NCBI GenBank assembly: GCA_963719135.1
Contig: CAVRAZ010000001.1
Coordinates: 496,001 to 560,000, forward strand
DNA from: CAVRAZ01 sp963719135
GTDB taxonomy: Bacteria > Pseudomonadota > Gammaproteobacteria > DSM-19610
Direction of reading: 5' to 3'
DNA length: 64,000 nucleotides
Shown here: positions 57,609 through 64,000 of the stretch, in pieces
Layout of the letters: each line of letters opens with the position of its first letter
Numbering within the stretch: position 1 is the first letter of the stretch
Notes under the pieces: model-generated
Databases searched by the model: none
What the model was told of the DNA's origin: nothing
The model's input: only the letters and a program-made list of their open reading frames with translations
Translations under genes and position numbers: made by a program

Positions 57609-58169
57609 ATGAAAAGCATAAGCAGTCACATCCCCGCACTCGTGTTCGCGACGGCAGCAATCGTCTCGATGAGCGTAATGCATCAGGCAAGCGCGGCAAC
57701 CGCGGTGGATTTGGATAAGGATTCCCAGCAGGCCTTGCAGACGCTGTATAAAAGCGAACCGACTGCCGAGACGCTTTCGCGCACGGCCAAAGGCATTCTC
57801 GTCTTTCCGAATATCGTCAAGGCCGGCCTGGTGTTCGGCGGCAGTTATGGCGAAGGCGAGCTGATCGAGGGGTCGAAAGTCGTCGATTATTACAACTCCG
57901 TTACCGGATCCTGGGGTCTGCAGGCAGGCGCCCAGTCCTATGGATACGCCGTGTTTCTGATGACCGATAAGGCCATTCAGTATGTCAAGGATACGAAGGG
58001 TTGGGAAATTGGCGTGGGTCCAACCGTCGTTGTTGTTGACGAAGGGGTCGCAAAGAATCTTTCGACCTCCTCGCTGAAGGATGACGCCTATGCCTTCATT
58101 TTCAGCCAGCAAGGTTTGATGGCAGGGGTCAGCATCGAGGGAACAAAAATCTCCCGAATCAACCGCTAA
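57609..58169 (+). CDS. SYLF (YSC84-like) lipid-binding protein, secreted
   Basis: 186 residues with a signal peptide ending QASA near residue 29. The SYLF domain covers the rest (AKGILVFPNIVKAGLVFGGSYGEG near residue 60, SWGLQAGAQSYGYAVF near residue 98). Members bind lipids or act in envelope stress. A perfect 18-bp stem-loop follows the stop. Confidence 0.9.
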   Translation: MKSISSHIPALVFATAAIVSMSVMHQASAATAVDLDKDSQQALQTLYKSEPTAETLSRTAKGILVFPNIVKAGLVFGGSYGEGELIEGSKVVDYYNSVTGSWGLQAGAQSYGYAVFLMTDKAIQYVKDTKGWEIGVGPTVVVVDEGVAKNLSTSSLKDDAYAFIFSQQGLMAGVSIEGTKISRINR

Positions 58170-58210
58170 ACCAACAAGGACGGACGCGATTTGCGTCCGT
58201 CCTTGTTGGT
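58170..58210 (+). terminator. Perfect 18-bp stem-loop after SYLF gene
   Basis: Arms 58170-58187 and 58193-58210, 5-nt loop. There is no T tract after it on the plus strand, so it is more likely an mRNA-protecting or Rho-assisting structure than a classic terminator. Confidence 0.6.
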
Positions 58211-58324
58211 CTGTTGCCCTTGCACAGGGGGCCTGATAACGGCAGCAATGGTGTAGCATCAAACCGCAGCTAAACTAGTCGTTCTCTGCCCGTATAAACC
58301 GAATAACCTGGAAGGAGAATCCGC

Positions 58325-58486
58325 GTGCCTCTGATTAACTTGGTCATCGTCTTGATCGTGGTCGGCGTGCTGCTTTGGCTCGTCAATACCTACCTACCCA
58401 TGGACCGAAAAATCAAGAACATCCTGAATATCGTCGTCGTGATTGTTGTCGTGCTATGGTTACTGCGGGCTTTCGGCGTGCTGTGA
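58325..58486 (+). CDS. Thivi_2564-type small membrane protein
   Basis: 53 residues starting at GTG behind GGAAGGAGAA. Two hydrophobic helices (INLVIVLIVVGVLLWLV and NIVVVIVVVLWLLRAFGVL) are joined by NTYLPMDRKIKN, the pattern of the Thivi_2564 family of Gammaproteobacteria. Function unknown. The following 375 bp to 58861 show no gene. Confidence 0.8.
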   Translation: MPLINLVIVLIVVGVLLWLVNTYLPMDRKIKNILNIVVVIVVVLWLLRAFGVL

Positions 58487-58861
58487 TCGCTGGACAGCGT
58501 ACGTACAGGCCGCTGACCAATGTCAGAGATGGTTAGCGTAGCGATAGCCGTAAGTGCGATGACGGCTTGACGCCGCTGATGGCCGGCAATAGCCATAAGA
58601 TTATTTTAAGTTACAGCGGTTCGATGGAACGGAGGCTAGCCTCAAAGCAGATCAGGGAATACCCATCAACCCTCCCAACCAGCGTCTGCCCTACCCAGCC
58701 GACGGAGACGCGACAGCGGTGACCGACAGGACAGTCACATCGCAATCTTTTTTTGTTCGCCACCGCACATAGTTCGGATAATTGTCTATGTTTAAGGATG
58801 GAAAGCGATTCTTCTGAACCTTCAGGGGGTGTTGCTTAATTCACTAACAAAGGAGCGTCAA

Positions 58862-59719
58862 ATGCCTGACACGCCTTCCCCACGCCAAAACCGCCTTCTC
58901 GCCGCACTGCCAGCGACCGATTATCAGCGTCTGTCTCCACACCTGGAAGTGGTTCAGATGCCGTTCGCTGAGATCATCCATGAGTCAGGCTGTCAATTTC
59001 GTCATATCTATTTCCCCACGAACGCCATCATGTCCCTGTTTTATGTCATGGAGAATGGCGCGTCGGCAGAAATCACCGGGGTCGGCAATGAGGGAATGAT
59101 CGGTATTGCCGTGTTCATGGGGGGAATAACCATGCCCCATCGCGCCATGGTACTGTGCGCAGGCCAGGCTTATCGAATGCCAGCGCCGGTGCTGATGAAT
59201 GAATTGAATCGTCGGGGGGGGGGGGAGGGGGAGGTAACCGGAGCATTGCATCGGTTATTGCTGCGTTACATGCAGGCACGGATGACGCAGATAGCCCAGA
59301 CTACCGCCTGCAATCGGCATCATCCAATGGAGAAGCGGCTGTGTCGCTGGCTGCTGGGATATCTGGACAGGTCAGCCTCGAATGAATTGACGGTCACGCA
59401 CGAAGCGATTGCCAGCGCGCTTGGGGTGCGCCGCGAAAGCATCACGGAGGCCGCCGGGAGACTGCAACATGCCGGCTTTATGCGTTACCACCGTGGTCAC
59501 ATCACGGTGCTTGACCGGGCCGGATTGGAAAAACAGGCCTGCGAATGCTATCAGGTCGTCAAGAAAGAATTCGATCGCCTGCTCCCCTGTGTAACTGCGA
59601 CGCAAGCCGCACCGAACCGTTGCATGCCGGCATACCAAGCTCCCTCGCCGGACAGCAAGCGTGGTACCGCAGCACGCCCCTCGCCACAATTGCGCGTTCT
59701 GTCCCAGCGCTCCGGATGA
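58862..59719 (+). CDS. Crp/Fnr-family regulator, paralogue 1, with poly-G tract
   Basis: 285 residues from the ATG at 58862 behind AAAGGAG. A cyclic-nucleotide-like beta-barrel (FAEIIHESGCQFRHIYFPT) and a winged helix (ALGVRRESITEAAGRL) are clear; FNR cluster cysteines are not. Compared with the paralogue at 63205 it has about eight extra residues (RGGGEGEVTG) encoded by a 12-G run, and about 45 extra C-terminal residues of low complexity. Confidence 0.9.
   Translation: MPDTPSPRQNRLLAALPATDYQRLSPHLEVVQMPFAEIIHESGCQFRHIYFPTNAIMSLFYVMENGASAEITGVGNEGMIGIAVFMGGITMPHRAMVLCAGQAYRMPAPVLMNELNRRGGGEGEVTGALHRLLLRYMQARMTQIAQTTACNRHHPMEKRLCRWLLGYLDRSASNELTVTHEAIASALGVRRESITEAAGRLQHAGFMRYHRGHITVLDRAGLEKQACECYQVVKKEFDRLLPCVTATQAAPNRCMPAYQAPSPDSKRGTAARPSPQLRVLSQRSG
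59214..59231. repeat. Homopolymer tract G12-A-G5 inside Crp/Fnr gene
   Basis: Twelve consecutive G (59214-59225), an A, then five G. It lies in the linker before the long helix, where a change of one base would shift the frame and remove the DNA-binding domain. Confidence 0.95.
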
Positions 59720-59829
59720 AGTGAGGCATTCGACTGCACCTGGATGACGTGACCGGCGTTTTTCTGTCGAACGTATTTTCACCCGATGACCCGTACCATA
59801 AAGCGATGGTGCGAGTTCCCCTCGCCTTA

Positions 59830-59845
59830 TGTACGACACTGCACA
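59830..59845. promoter_or_regulatory. Imperfect TGTACG-N4-TGCACA palindrome upstream of AI-2E gene
   Basis: TGTACGACACTGCACA shares its left arm and spacer (TGTACGACAC) and the following AGAC with the site at 57511. It is about 100 bp before the AI-2E start. Confidence 0.45.
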
Positions 59846-59896
59846 GACGGGCTTTGATTTTTTCGCTAAGCTTTCACGCTCAACTCAGGAGGTTTT

Positions 59897-59947
59897 GTGA
59901 ACACGCCCCGAATAACTCCAGCAAGCGTTCCAGCCGCGGCTTCATGA
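59897..59947 (+). CDS. Possible 16-residue leader peptide of the AI-2E gene
   Basis: GTG at 59897 follows an excellent AGGAGG and encodes MNTPRITPASVPAAAS; its TGA overlaps the AI-2E ATG in ATGA form. This is either a translationally coupled leader or the original start of the transporter followed by a frameshift. Low confidence. Confidence 0.3.
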   Translation: MNTPRITPASVPAAAS

Positions 59948-61119
59948 GCGGACAACCCACGCCTGCAGCGGGTATTGAATGCCGGGCGGAACAGGCATCC
60001 GAGAGCGCCCGTCCCATGACCTTTTACGCTCCTGTGGACGCGCGAGGCCTGGCGCTTGGCATACTGGCGACCGTATCCCTGGTATTCGCGCTGGACTGGA
60101 CACAGACATTTCTTGTCCCTCTGCTGCTCGGAATCCTCTTTGCCTACACCCTGAGTCCGCTCGTGGCAGGTTTGCAACGGATCAGGATCCCGCGAGTACT
60201 GGCCACAAGCATGGTGATGGCAACTGTTGTCTGCACAGTCGTACTGGGTGCCTACTCGTTGCGTGGACAGATGCAGACGATAATCGCGCAGTTGCCCGAA
60301 GCCACGAGCAAGCTGTCTGGGGGAATCGCCAGTATGCGCGATGATCCGGGCGGTAACATGCAGAAAGTGCAATCCGCCGTAGGTGAAATAGAAAAGGCGA
60401 CCAGCCAGGTGACCAGCGTTTCGCCTGACCACAATCGGAACCCAGTCCACGTCGTCATCGACACGCCCGGGTTCAAACTGGGTGACTTTATGTGGGCGCG
60501 GTCCCTGGGAGCCCTGGGTTTTGTTGGACAGGCAGCCATGGTGATGTTTCTGGTCTTCTTTCTCCTGGCGGGCGGCGATACCTTCAAGCGAAAACTGGTA
60601 CGCATCACGGGACCATCGTTGTCAAAGCGGAAAATCACTGTCGCCATACTTGATGACATCAACGCTTCCATCCAGAAATACATGTTCATGCTGTTGATAA
60701 CCAATGTGCTTGTGGCATTGCTCATGTGGATCGCGTTCCGCTGGATCGGCCTGGACAATGCGGGCGCGTGGGCGGTTACGGCGGGCTTGCTGCATGTCAT
60801 CCCTTACCTAGGCCCGCTAGCCATCGCAGCAGCGACCGGGATGGCGGCTTACATGCAATTCGACTCGTTTATGATGGCGTTGCTGGTCTCGGGGGTATCC
60901 TTGGCAATCGCCACGCTAATCGGCATCTTTGCGACCACCTGGATGACAGGGAGGATCGCCAGAATGAATGCAGCGGCAGTGTTTGTCTCGCTGCTGTTCT
61001 GGGCCTGGCTGTGGGGCGTTTGGGGCATGCTGCTCGGGATTCCGATCATCGTCATCCTCAAAGTCGTGTCCCAGCATGTGGAACAATTGCAACCCGTGGC
61101 GGAGTTGCTGGGAGAGTAG
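59944..61119 (+). CDS. AI-2E family transporter (PerM/TqsA-like)
   Basis: 391 residues from the ATG at 59944. Eight or so transmembrane helices in the AI-2E pattern, with a long periplasmic loop after helix 3 and the conserved region VIPYLGPLAIAAATG near residue 285. The true substrate is unknown. A strong ribosome site (AGGAGG) lies 50 bp further upstream and belongs to a short open frame that overlaps this ATG. Confidence 0.88.
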   Translation: MSGQPTPAAGIECRAEQASESARPMTFYAPVDARGLALGILATVSLVFALDWTQTFLVPLLLGILFAYTLSPLVAGLQRIRIPRVLATSMVMATVVCTVVLGAYSLRGQMQTIIAQLPEATSKLSGGIASMRDDPGGNMQKVQSAVGEIEKATSQVTSVSPDHNRNPVHVVIDTPGFKLGDFMWARSLGALGFVGQAAMVMFLVFFLLAGGDTFKRKLVRITGPSLSKRKITVAILDDINASIQKYMFMLLITNVLVALLMWIAFRWIGLDNAGAWAVTAGLLHVIPYLGPLAIAAATGMAAYMQFDSFMMALLVSGVSLAIATLIGIFATTWMTGRIARMNAAAVFVSLLFWAWLWGVWGMLLGIPIIVILKVVSQHVEQLQPVAELLGE

Positions 61120-61191
61120 AAGAGACTGTGAAATATGACTTTGGCGCGCGACAGACGTTCTGGCTGCGTTTCCGGGTATTTCAGGATCCCG

Positions 61192-61470
61192 CTACCTGCC
61201 GCGCAGTTTATGCATCACCTGCCATGTCACCCAGCCGCGTCCCAACCATTTCCCGGCACGCCCCGGCCTGAGTGCCGCAATCAAGACGACGATACCGGCT
61301 ATCCATTCGGGATGGCGCCCGATATAGCGCAGCACGCTCAACCCCTGGTCAGCCAGCGTCAGGGGCACGCGCCACGGCTCGATGTTCTCCGCCAGAGCCA
61401 CCCGTTGCGCTGAGGTCTGCGCAACCAGGCGTTCACGCCTTTCTGCCAGCCGGCGCAGTTCTTTGTTCAT
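61192..61470 (-). CDS. YqjK-like protein
   Basis: 92 residues from the ATG at 61470. A charged N-terminal helix (MNKELRRLAERRERLVAQ) and one membrane segment (about 57-73) fit the YqjK type. It overlaps the upstream YqjE-like gene by 4 bp, so the three genes yqjD-yqjE-yqjK are read as one unit. Confidence 0.78.
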   Translation of the reverse strand: MNKELRRLAERRERLVAQTSAQRVALAENIEPWRVPLTLADQGLSVLRYIGRHPEWIAGIVVLIAALRPGRAGKWLGRGWVTWQVMHKLRGR

Positions 61471-61859
61471 TGTCGTGAAATGAACTCCTGCCGGTCTTTG
61501 AACAATTCCGACAGACTCGCTGCAAACAGTCTCGGCTTGGCTCTCGCTTTGTGCAGGGCGAATGCCCATACCGCCATGCTCATCGTCAGAAAGAACCCCG
61601 ATAGCCCACCCAGCACCAGCAGACGGTGCGTGTCCCAGAATGCGACCACCAGCAGTGTCGTTGCCAGCGCCACGCCGACCCCGAGGCAAAACAGGGCTGC
61701 CAGCGCCAGGACCATCAGCGAGAATACATGCTCCCGCTCTTCCTCAAGATCGGTGGACAGCAGATCAAGACGCGTATGCGCGATGGCTACCAGCGTTGCT
61801 GCGAGTGCTGCCAGTGACGCGAGCAGCCCCTGGCCTTCCCGGGGTGTGTCCGTCGCCAT
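61467..61859 (-). CDS. YqjE/phage-holin-III-like membrane protein
   Basis: 130 residues with an amphipathic N-terminus, two central membrane helices (about 46-72 and 80-102) and a charged tail. The HTRLDLLSTDLEEEREH start is typical of the YqjE family. It lies 9 bp after the DUF883 gene. Confidence 0.85.
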   Translation of the reverse strand: MATDTPREGQGLLASLAALAATLVAIAHTRLDLLSTDLEEEREHVFSLMVLALAALFCLGVGVALATTLLVVAFWDTHRLLVLGGLSGFFLTMSMAVWAFALHKARAKPRLFAASLSELFKDRQEFISRQ

Positions 61860-61868
61860 GGCAAACGC

Positions 61869-62183
61869 CTAGCGGCGGCCGGTGAGCAGGCCGACCACCA
61901 GGCCGACACCGGCGGCGACGCCGATGGCTTGCCATGGATTTTCGTGGATATAGGCATCGGTAGCCCTGGCGGCGTCTTTGGTTCTGCCCAACAGTGCCGC
62001 CCCATCCTCCGCCAACCTGGCTTTGGCAACCCTGAGGGATTCTTCCGCTTTGGCGCGTACATCGTCAAACTCTTCACCACCATGCTTGGCAGTCGCTTTC
62101 ACTAGCGCTTCCGCGTCTGTTACCACCCTCTTGAAATCGGCGACCAACTGTTCTTTGGTGACTTCATCAGATACTTTTTCCAT
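61869..62183 (-). CDS. DUF883 (ElaB/YqjD-like) membrane-anchored protein
   Basis: 104 residues: a charged coiled-coil region, then the family motif ENPWQAIGVAAGVGLVVGLLTGRR with a C-terminal anchor. E. coli YqjD binds ribosomes at the membrane in stationary phase. It is the first gene of the yqjDEK-like operon. Confidence 0.9.
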   Translation of the reverse strand: MEKVSDEVTKEQLVADFKRVVTDAEALVKATAKHGGEEFDDVRAKAEESLRVAKARLAEDGAALLGRTKDAARATDAYIHENPWQAIGVAAGVGLVVGLLTGRR

Positions 62184-62211
62184 ACATTACTCCGTTGCTG
62201 ACCCTTCAGTG

Positions 62212-62403
62212 TTACTTATTGTCGCCCTTTGCCGTATCCTTAATGGCATCACCGGCTTTTTCGATCTGATCTCCAGTCTTATCTGCCGCATTGTCGATAC
62301 TCTTGCCGGCCTGTTCCGCCGGACCCTGTTTCTCGCAACCGGGGAGTGCTACAAGCAACGCACTCATGATCAGGGCTGCACTGACGATCTGGACTAGTTT
62401 CAT
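62212..62403 (-). CDS. Small lipoprotein
   Basis: 63 residues. Signal peptide with lipobox VALPGC (Cys at residue 23), then a charged helical tail (GKSIDNAADKTGDQIEKAGD) like stress-induced small lipoproteins. Family not identified. Confidence 0.75.
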   Translation of the reverse strand: MKLVQIVSAALIMSALLVALPGCEKQGPAEQAGKSIDNAADKTGDQIEKAGDAIKDTAKGDNK

Positions 62404-62536
62404 GATTCATACCTCTTGTTGAACGATTGACATGCAATTGAGAACGACCGTGCCGGTCATTCTCGTTAGGGGGTCAGGACGCCGAGCGACCGCGCCACAC
62501 CGGCCCGTGCAGACCGGGCGCAGCGCAGGTCCACCC

Positions 62537-62758
62537 TCATTCGTCGGTGTCGACTTCGTGGCCGATGATGCCGCCAACGGCGGCACCGCCGACGGTGCCG
62601 ACCGTACTGCCGCCCGTAAGAACGGCCCCGCCGACGGCACCGGCACCGGCGCCTATGGTAGTATTCTTATCCTGCGTCGACATGCCGGCACAACCGCCCA
62701 GGCCGAGGAGCATGACTGCTGCAACCACACCAGATGATATTTTCTGTATTATTTTCAT
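62537..62758 (-). CDS. Glycine-zipper lipoprotein (OsmB-like)
   Basis: 73 residues. Lipobox LGLGGC (Cys at residue 23) followed by a glycine-zipper helix pair (GAGAGAVGGAVLTGG, VGGAAVGGIIGH). Osmotically or stress-induced outer-membrane lipoproteins have this form. The C-terminus is acidic. Confidence 0.82.
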   Translation of the reverse strand: MKIIQKISSGVVAAVMLLGLGGCAGMSTQDKNTTIGAGAGAVGGAVLTGGSTVGTVGGAAVGGIIGHEVDTDE

Positions 62759-63100
62759 GATATTCCCTTTTGTCAGACATTGTGTTTGCGGTGCTTCATG
62801 GCGGGTCGCGTACGGCTTTCAACGTACCAGAAACGCAGTTTTGTAAAACCGGCAGCAATTCCTAGCGTCGACCGTGGCGGCACTCGCGGTTTCCATTGCC
62901 TTCACGCAGACACCCTTACAGGTATTTTGTTTGGTTCCACTTAGTGAAGGATACGCAGAAGCGCCTTCGCCGTCCGTCTGCTAGCGTACATTAGCGGCAA
63001 TCGGCAGCTGTGCCGACCATTGATCCGCCTTACGGACTGAGCGGGTGCCGCCCCGCCGAAACCCTGCGCCGATCCCCCCTGCTGCGCCTGTGCGCTAGCG

Positions 63101-63129
63101 CTCACACGCAAAGTGTAATGGTATATACT
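63101..63129 (+). promoter_or_regulatory. Putative promoter of second Crp/Fnr gene
   Basis: -10 TATACT (63124-63129) with a weak -35 CTCACA at 17 bp, 76 bp before the start codon. The gap 62759-63204 holds no gene. Confidence 0.4.
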
Positions 63130-63204
63130 GGTGCAACCCCAAGGATGAGGGGCCGCCGCGCCGGTAAGGCGATTTGTTCGTGGCCGATAGTCCGGAGTTC
63201 ACGC

Positions 63205-63927
63205 ATGCACGACGCCCCGCACGCGCCCCGCCAGAACCACCTGCTCGCCGCCCTGCCCGCGGAGGACCGCGCGCGCCTGATCCCGCATCTGGAACGGGTC
63301 CCGATGCCGCTCGGCGACGTGCTTTACGAGTCCGGCAGCGAGTTGCGTCACGTCTATTTTCCCACCACCTCCATCGTGTCCCTGCTCTACGTCATGCTCG
63401 ACGGGGCATCGGCGGAAATCGCCGTGGTCGGCAACGAGGGCATCATCGGTGTGGCCCTGTTCATGGGCGGCGAGAGCATGCCCAACCGGGCCGTCGTGCA
63501 GAGCGCCGGCCACGCCTACCGGCTGAAGGGGCAGCTGCTGAAGCAGGAGTTCAACCGCTCCGGCGAGCTGCAGCATCTGTTATTGCGCTACACCCAGGCC
63601 TTGCTGACGCAGATGGCGCAGACGGCGGTGTGCAACCGGCATCATTCGCTCGACCAGCAACTCTGCCGCTGGCTGCTGCTGAGCCTCGACCGCTTGCCCT
63701 CCGACGAACTGGTCATGACCCAGGAGTTGATCGCCAATATGCTCGGCGTGCGCCGCGAGGGCGTCACCGAGGCGGCCGGCAACCTGCAGAAGGCCGGCTT
63801 GATCACGTATCGCCGTGGCCGCATCAGGGTGCTCGACCGCGCGGGGCTGGAGGCGCGGGCCTGCGAGTGCTATGCGGTGGTCAAGACGGAGTTCGACCGC
63901 CTGCTGCCGGAAGCGAGCATTCCGTAG
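63205..63927 (+). CDS. Crp/Fnr-family regulator, paralogue 2
   Basis: 240 residues from the ATG at 63205 behind CCGGAG. It is a close paralogue of the protein at 58862 over its whole length (RQNHLLAALPAEDRARL, YFPTTSIVSLLYVMLDGASAE, LGVRREGVTEAAGNLQ) but lacks the G-rich insertion and long tail. No FNR cluster cysteines. It probably senses a small molecule. The remaining 73 bases to the window end show no gene. Confidence 0.92.
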   Translation: MHDAPHAPRQNHLLAALPAEDRARLIPHLERVPMPLGDVLYESGSELRHVYFPTTSIVSLLYVMLDGASAEIAVVGNEGIIGVALFMGGESMPNRAVVQSAGHAYRLKGQLLKQEFNRSGELQHLLLRYTQALLTQMAQTAVCNRHHSLDQQLCRWLLLSLDRLPSDELVMTQELIANMLGVRREGVTEAAGNLQKAGLITYRRGRIRVLDRAGLEARACECYAVVKTEFDRLLPEASIP

Positions 63928-64000
63928 TCCCGTTGCCCGGGTGCGATGCCTCTCGATTCGCGCGGGGACCCTGGCGCACCGCCCGGCAGGCGTCTTGTGT

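Noticed and set aside
58862..63927. The two Crp/Fnr proteins as the oxygen-sensing FNR for the site at 29933
   Set aside because: Neither has the N-terminal cysteine set for an oxygen-sensing cluster, so true FNR would have to be encoded elsewhere.

Overview
The window (64 kb, GC-rich) looks like the chromosome of a sulfur-oxidising, hydrogen-metabolising gammaproteobacterium, probably a chemolithotroph related to Chromatiales or Acidiferrobacterales. This rests on a reverse dissimilatory sulfite reductase (rDsr) locus in the Allochromatium vinosum order, two different [NiFe] hydrogenases with maturation genes, TusA/rhodanese sulfur carriers, and gammaproteobacterial yqjDEK-like and REP elements. 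No photosynthesis, tRNA, rRNA or CRISPR genes were seen.

Layout. 1-12.4 kb: dsrA (5' end outside the window), dsrB-E-F-H-C-M-K-L-J-O-P on the plus strand, a terminator, a long inverted-repeat element, then dsrN. dsrEFH and dsrL mark the pathway as oxidative. 12.4-17 kb: a surface sulfatase and a multihaem cytochrome c/TPR protein that meet head to head, each without its 5' end, at what looks like a deletion junction. 17.2-20.2 kb: tusA and a TetR regulator behind a promoter that overlaps an 18-bp palindrome, a DUF1269 protein, a second inverted-repeat element and a hexose-6-phosphate mutarotase. 20.2-25.9 kb (minus): a group 3b NAD(P)-linked hydrogenase and a fused phosphotransferase/P-loop kinase. 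26-29.6 kb (minus): hypCABDE. 30.2-36.7 kb (plus): maturation protease, HupH-like protein and a group 1e (Isp-type) hydrogenase hynS-isp1-isp2-orf-hynL. An FNR-like site lies between the divergent hyp and hyn blocks.

37-44.5 kb: repeats, a seven-blade RCC1 protein, a small membrane protein, a frameshifted DUF2339 gene and a DUF3999 gene. 44.5-50.4 kb: a second maturation protease, a cysteine-free IscA homologue resembling DsrR, a NarX/NarL-type two-component system, two rhodanese-family proteins and a DUF169 protein. 50.4-56.7 kb: a Pat-like acyl-CoA synthetase/acetyltransferase, an aldo/keto reductase, an M48 protease, and remnants of a REP-associated transposase and a methyltransferase. 57-64 kb: an envelope/stress block (DUF3309, SYLF, Thivi_2564, AI-2E, yqjDEK-like, two lipoproteins) with two paralogous Crp/Fnr regulators, one carrying a 12-G tract.

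How it fits together: sulfur would be passed by rhodaneses and TusA to DsrEFH and DsrC, oxidised by DsrAB, with electrons leaving through DsrL (to NAD(P)) and DsrMKJOP (to the membrane). The group 3b enzyme touches the same NAD(P) pool, and Isp1/Isp2 of the group 1e enzyme are built like DsrM/DsrK, so hydrogen and sulfur metabolism could share electron carriers. That link is inference. The window is also rich in small repeats: REP/BIME hairpins, nested MITE-like elements and repeat-derived tandem arrays.
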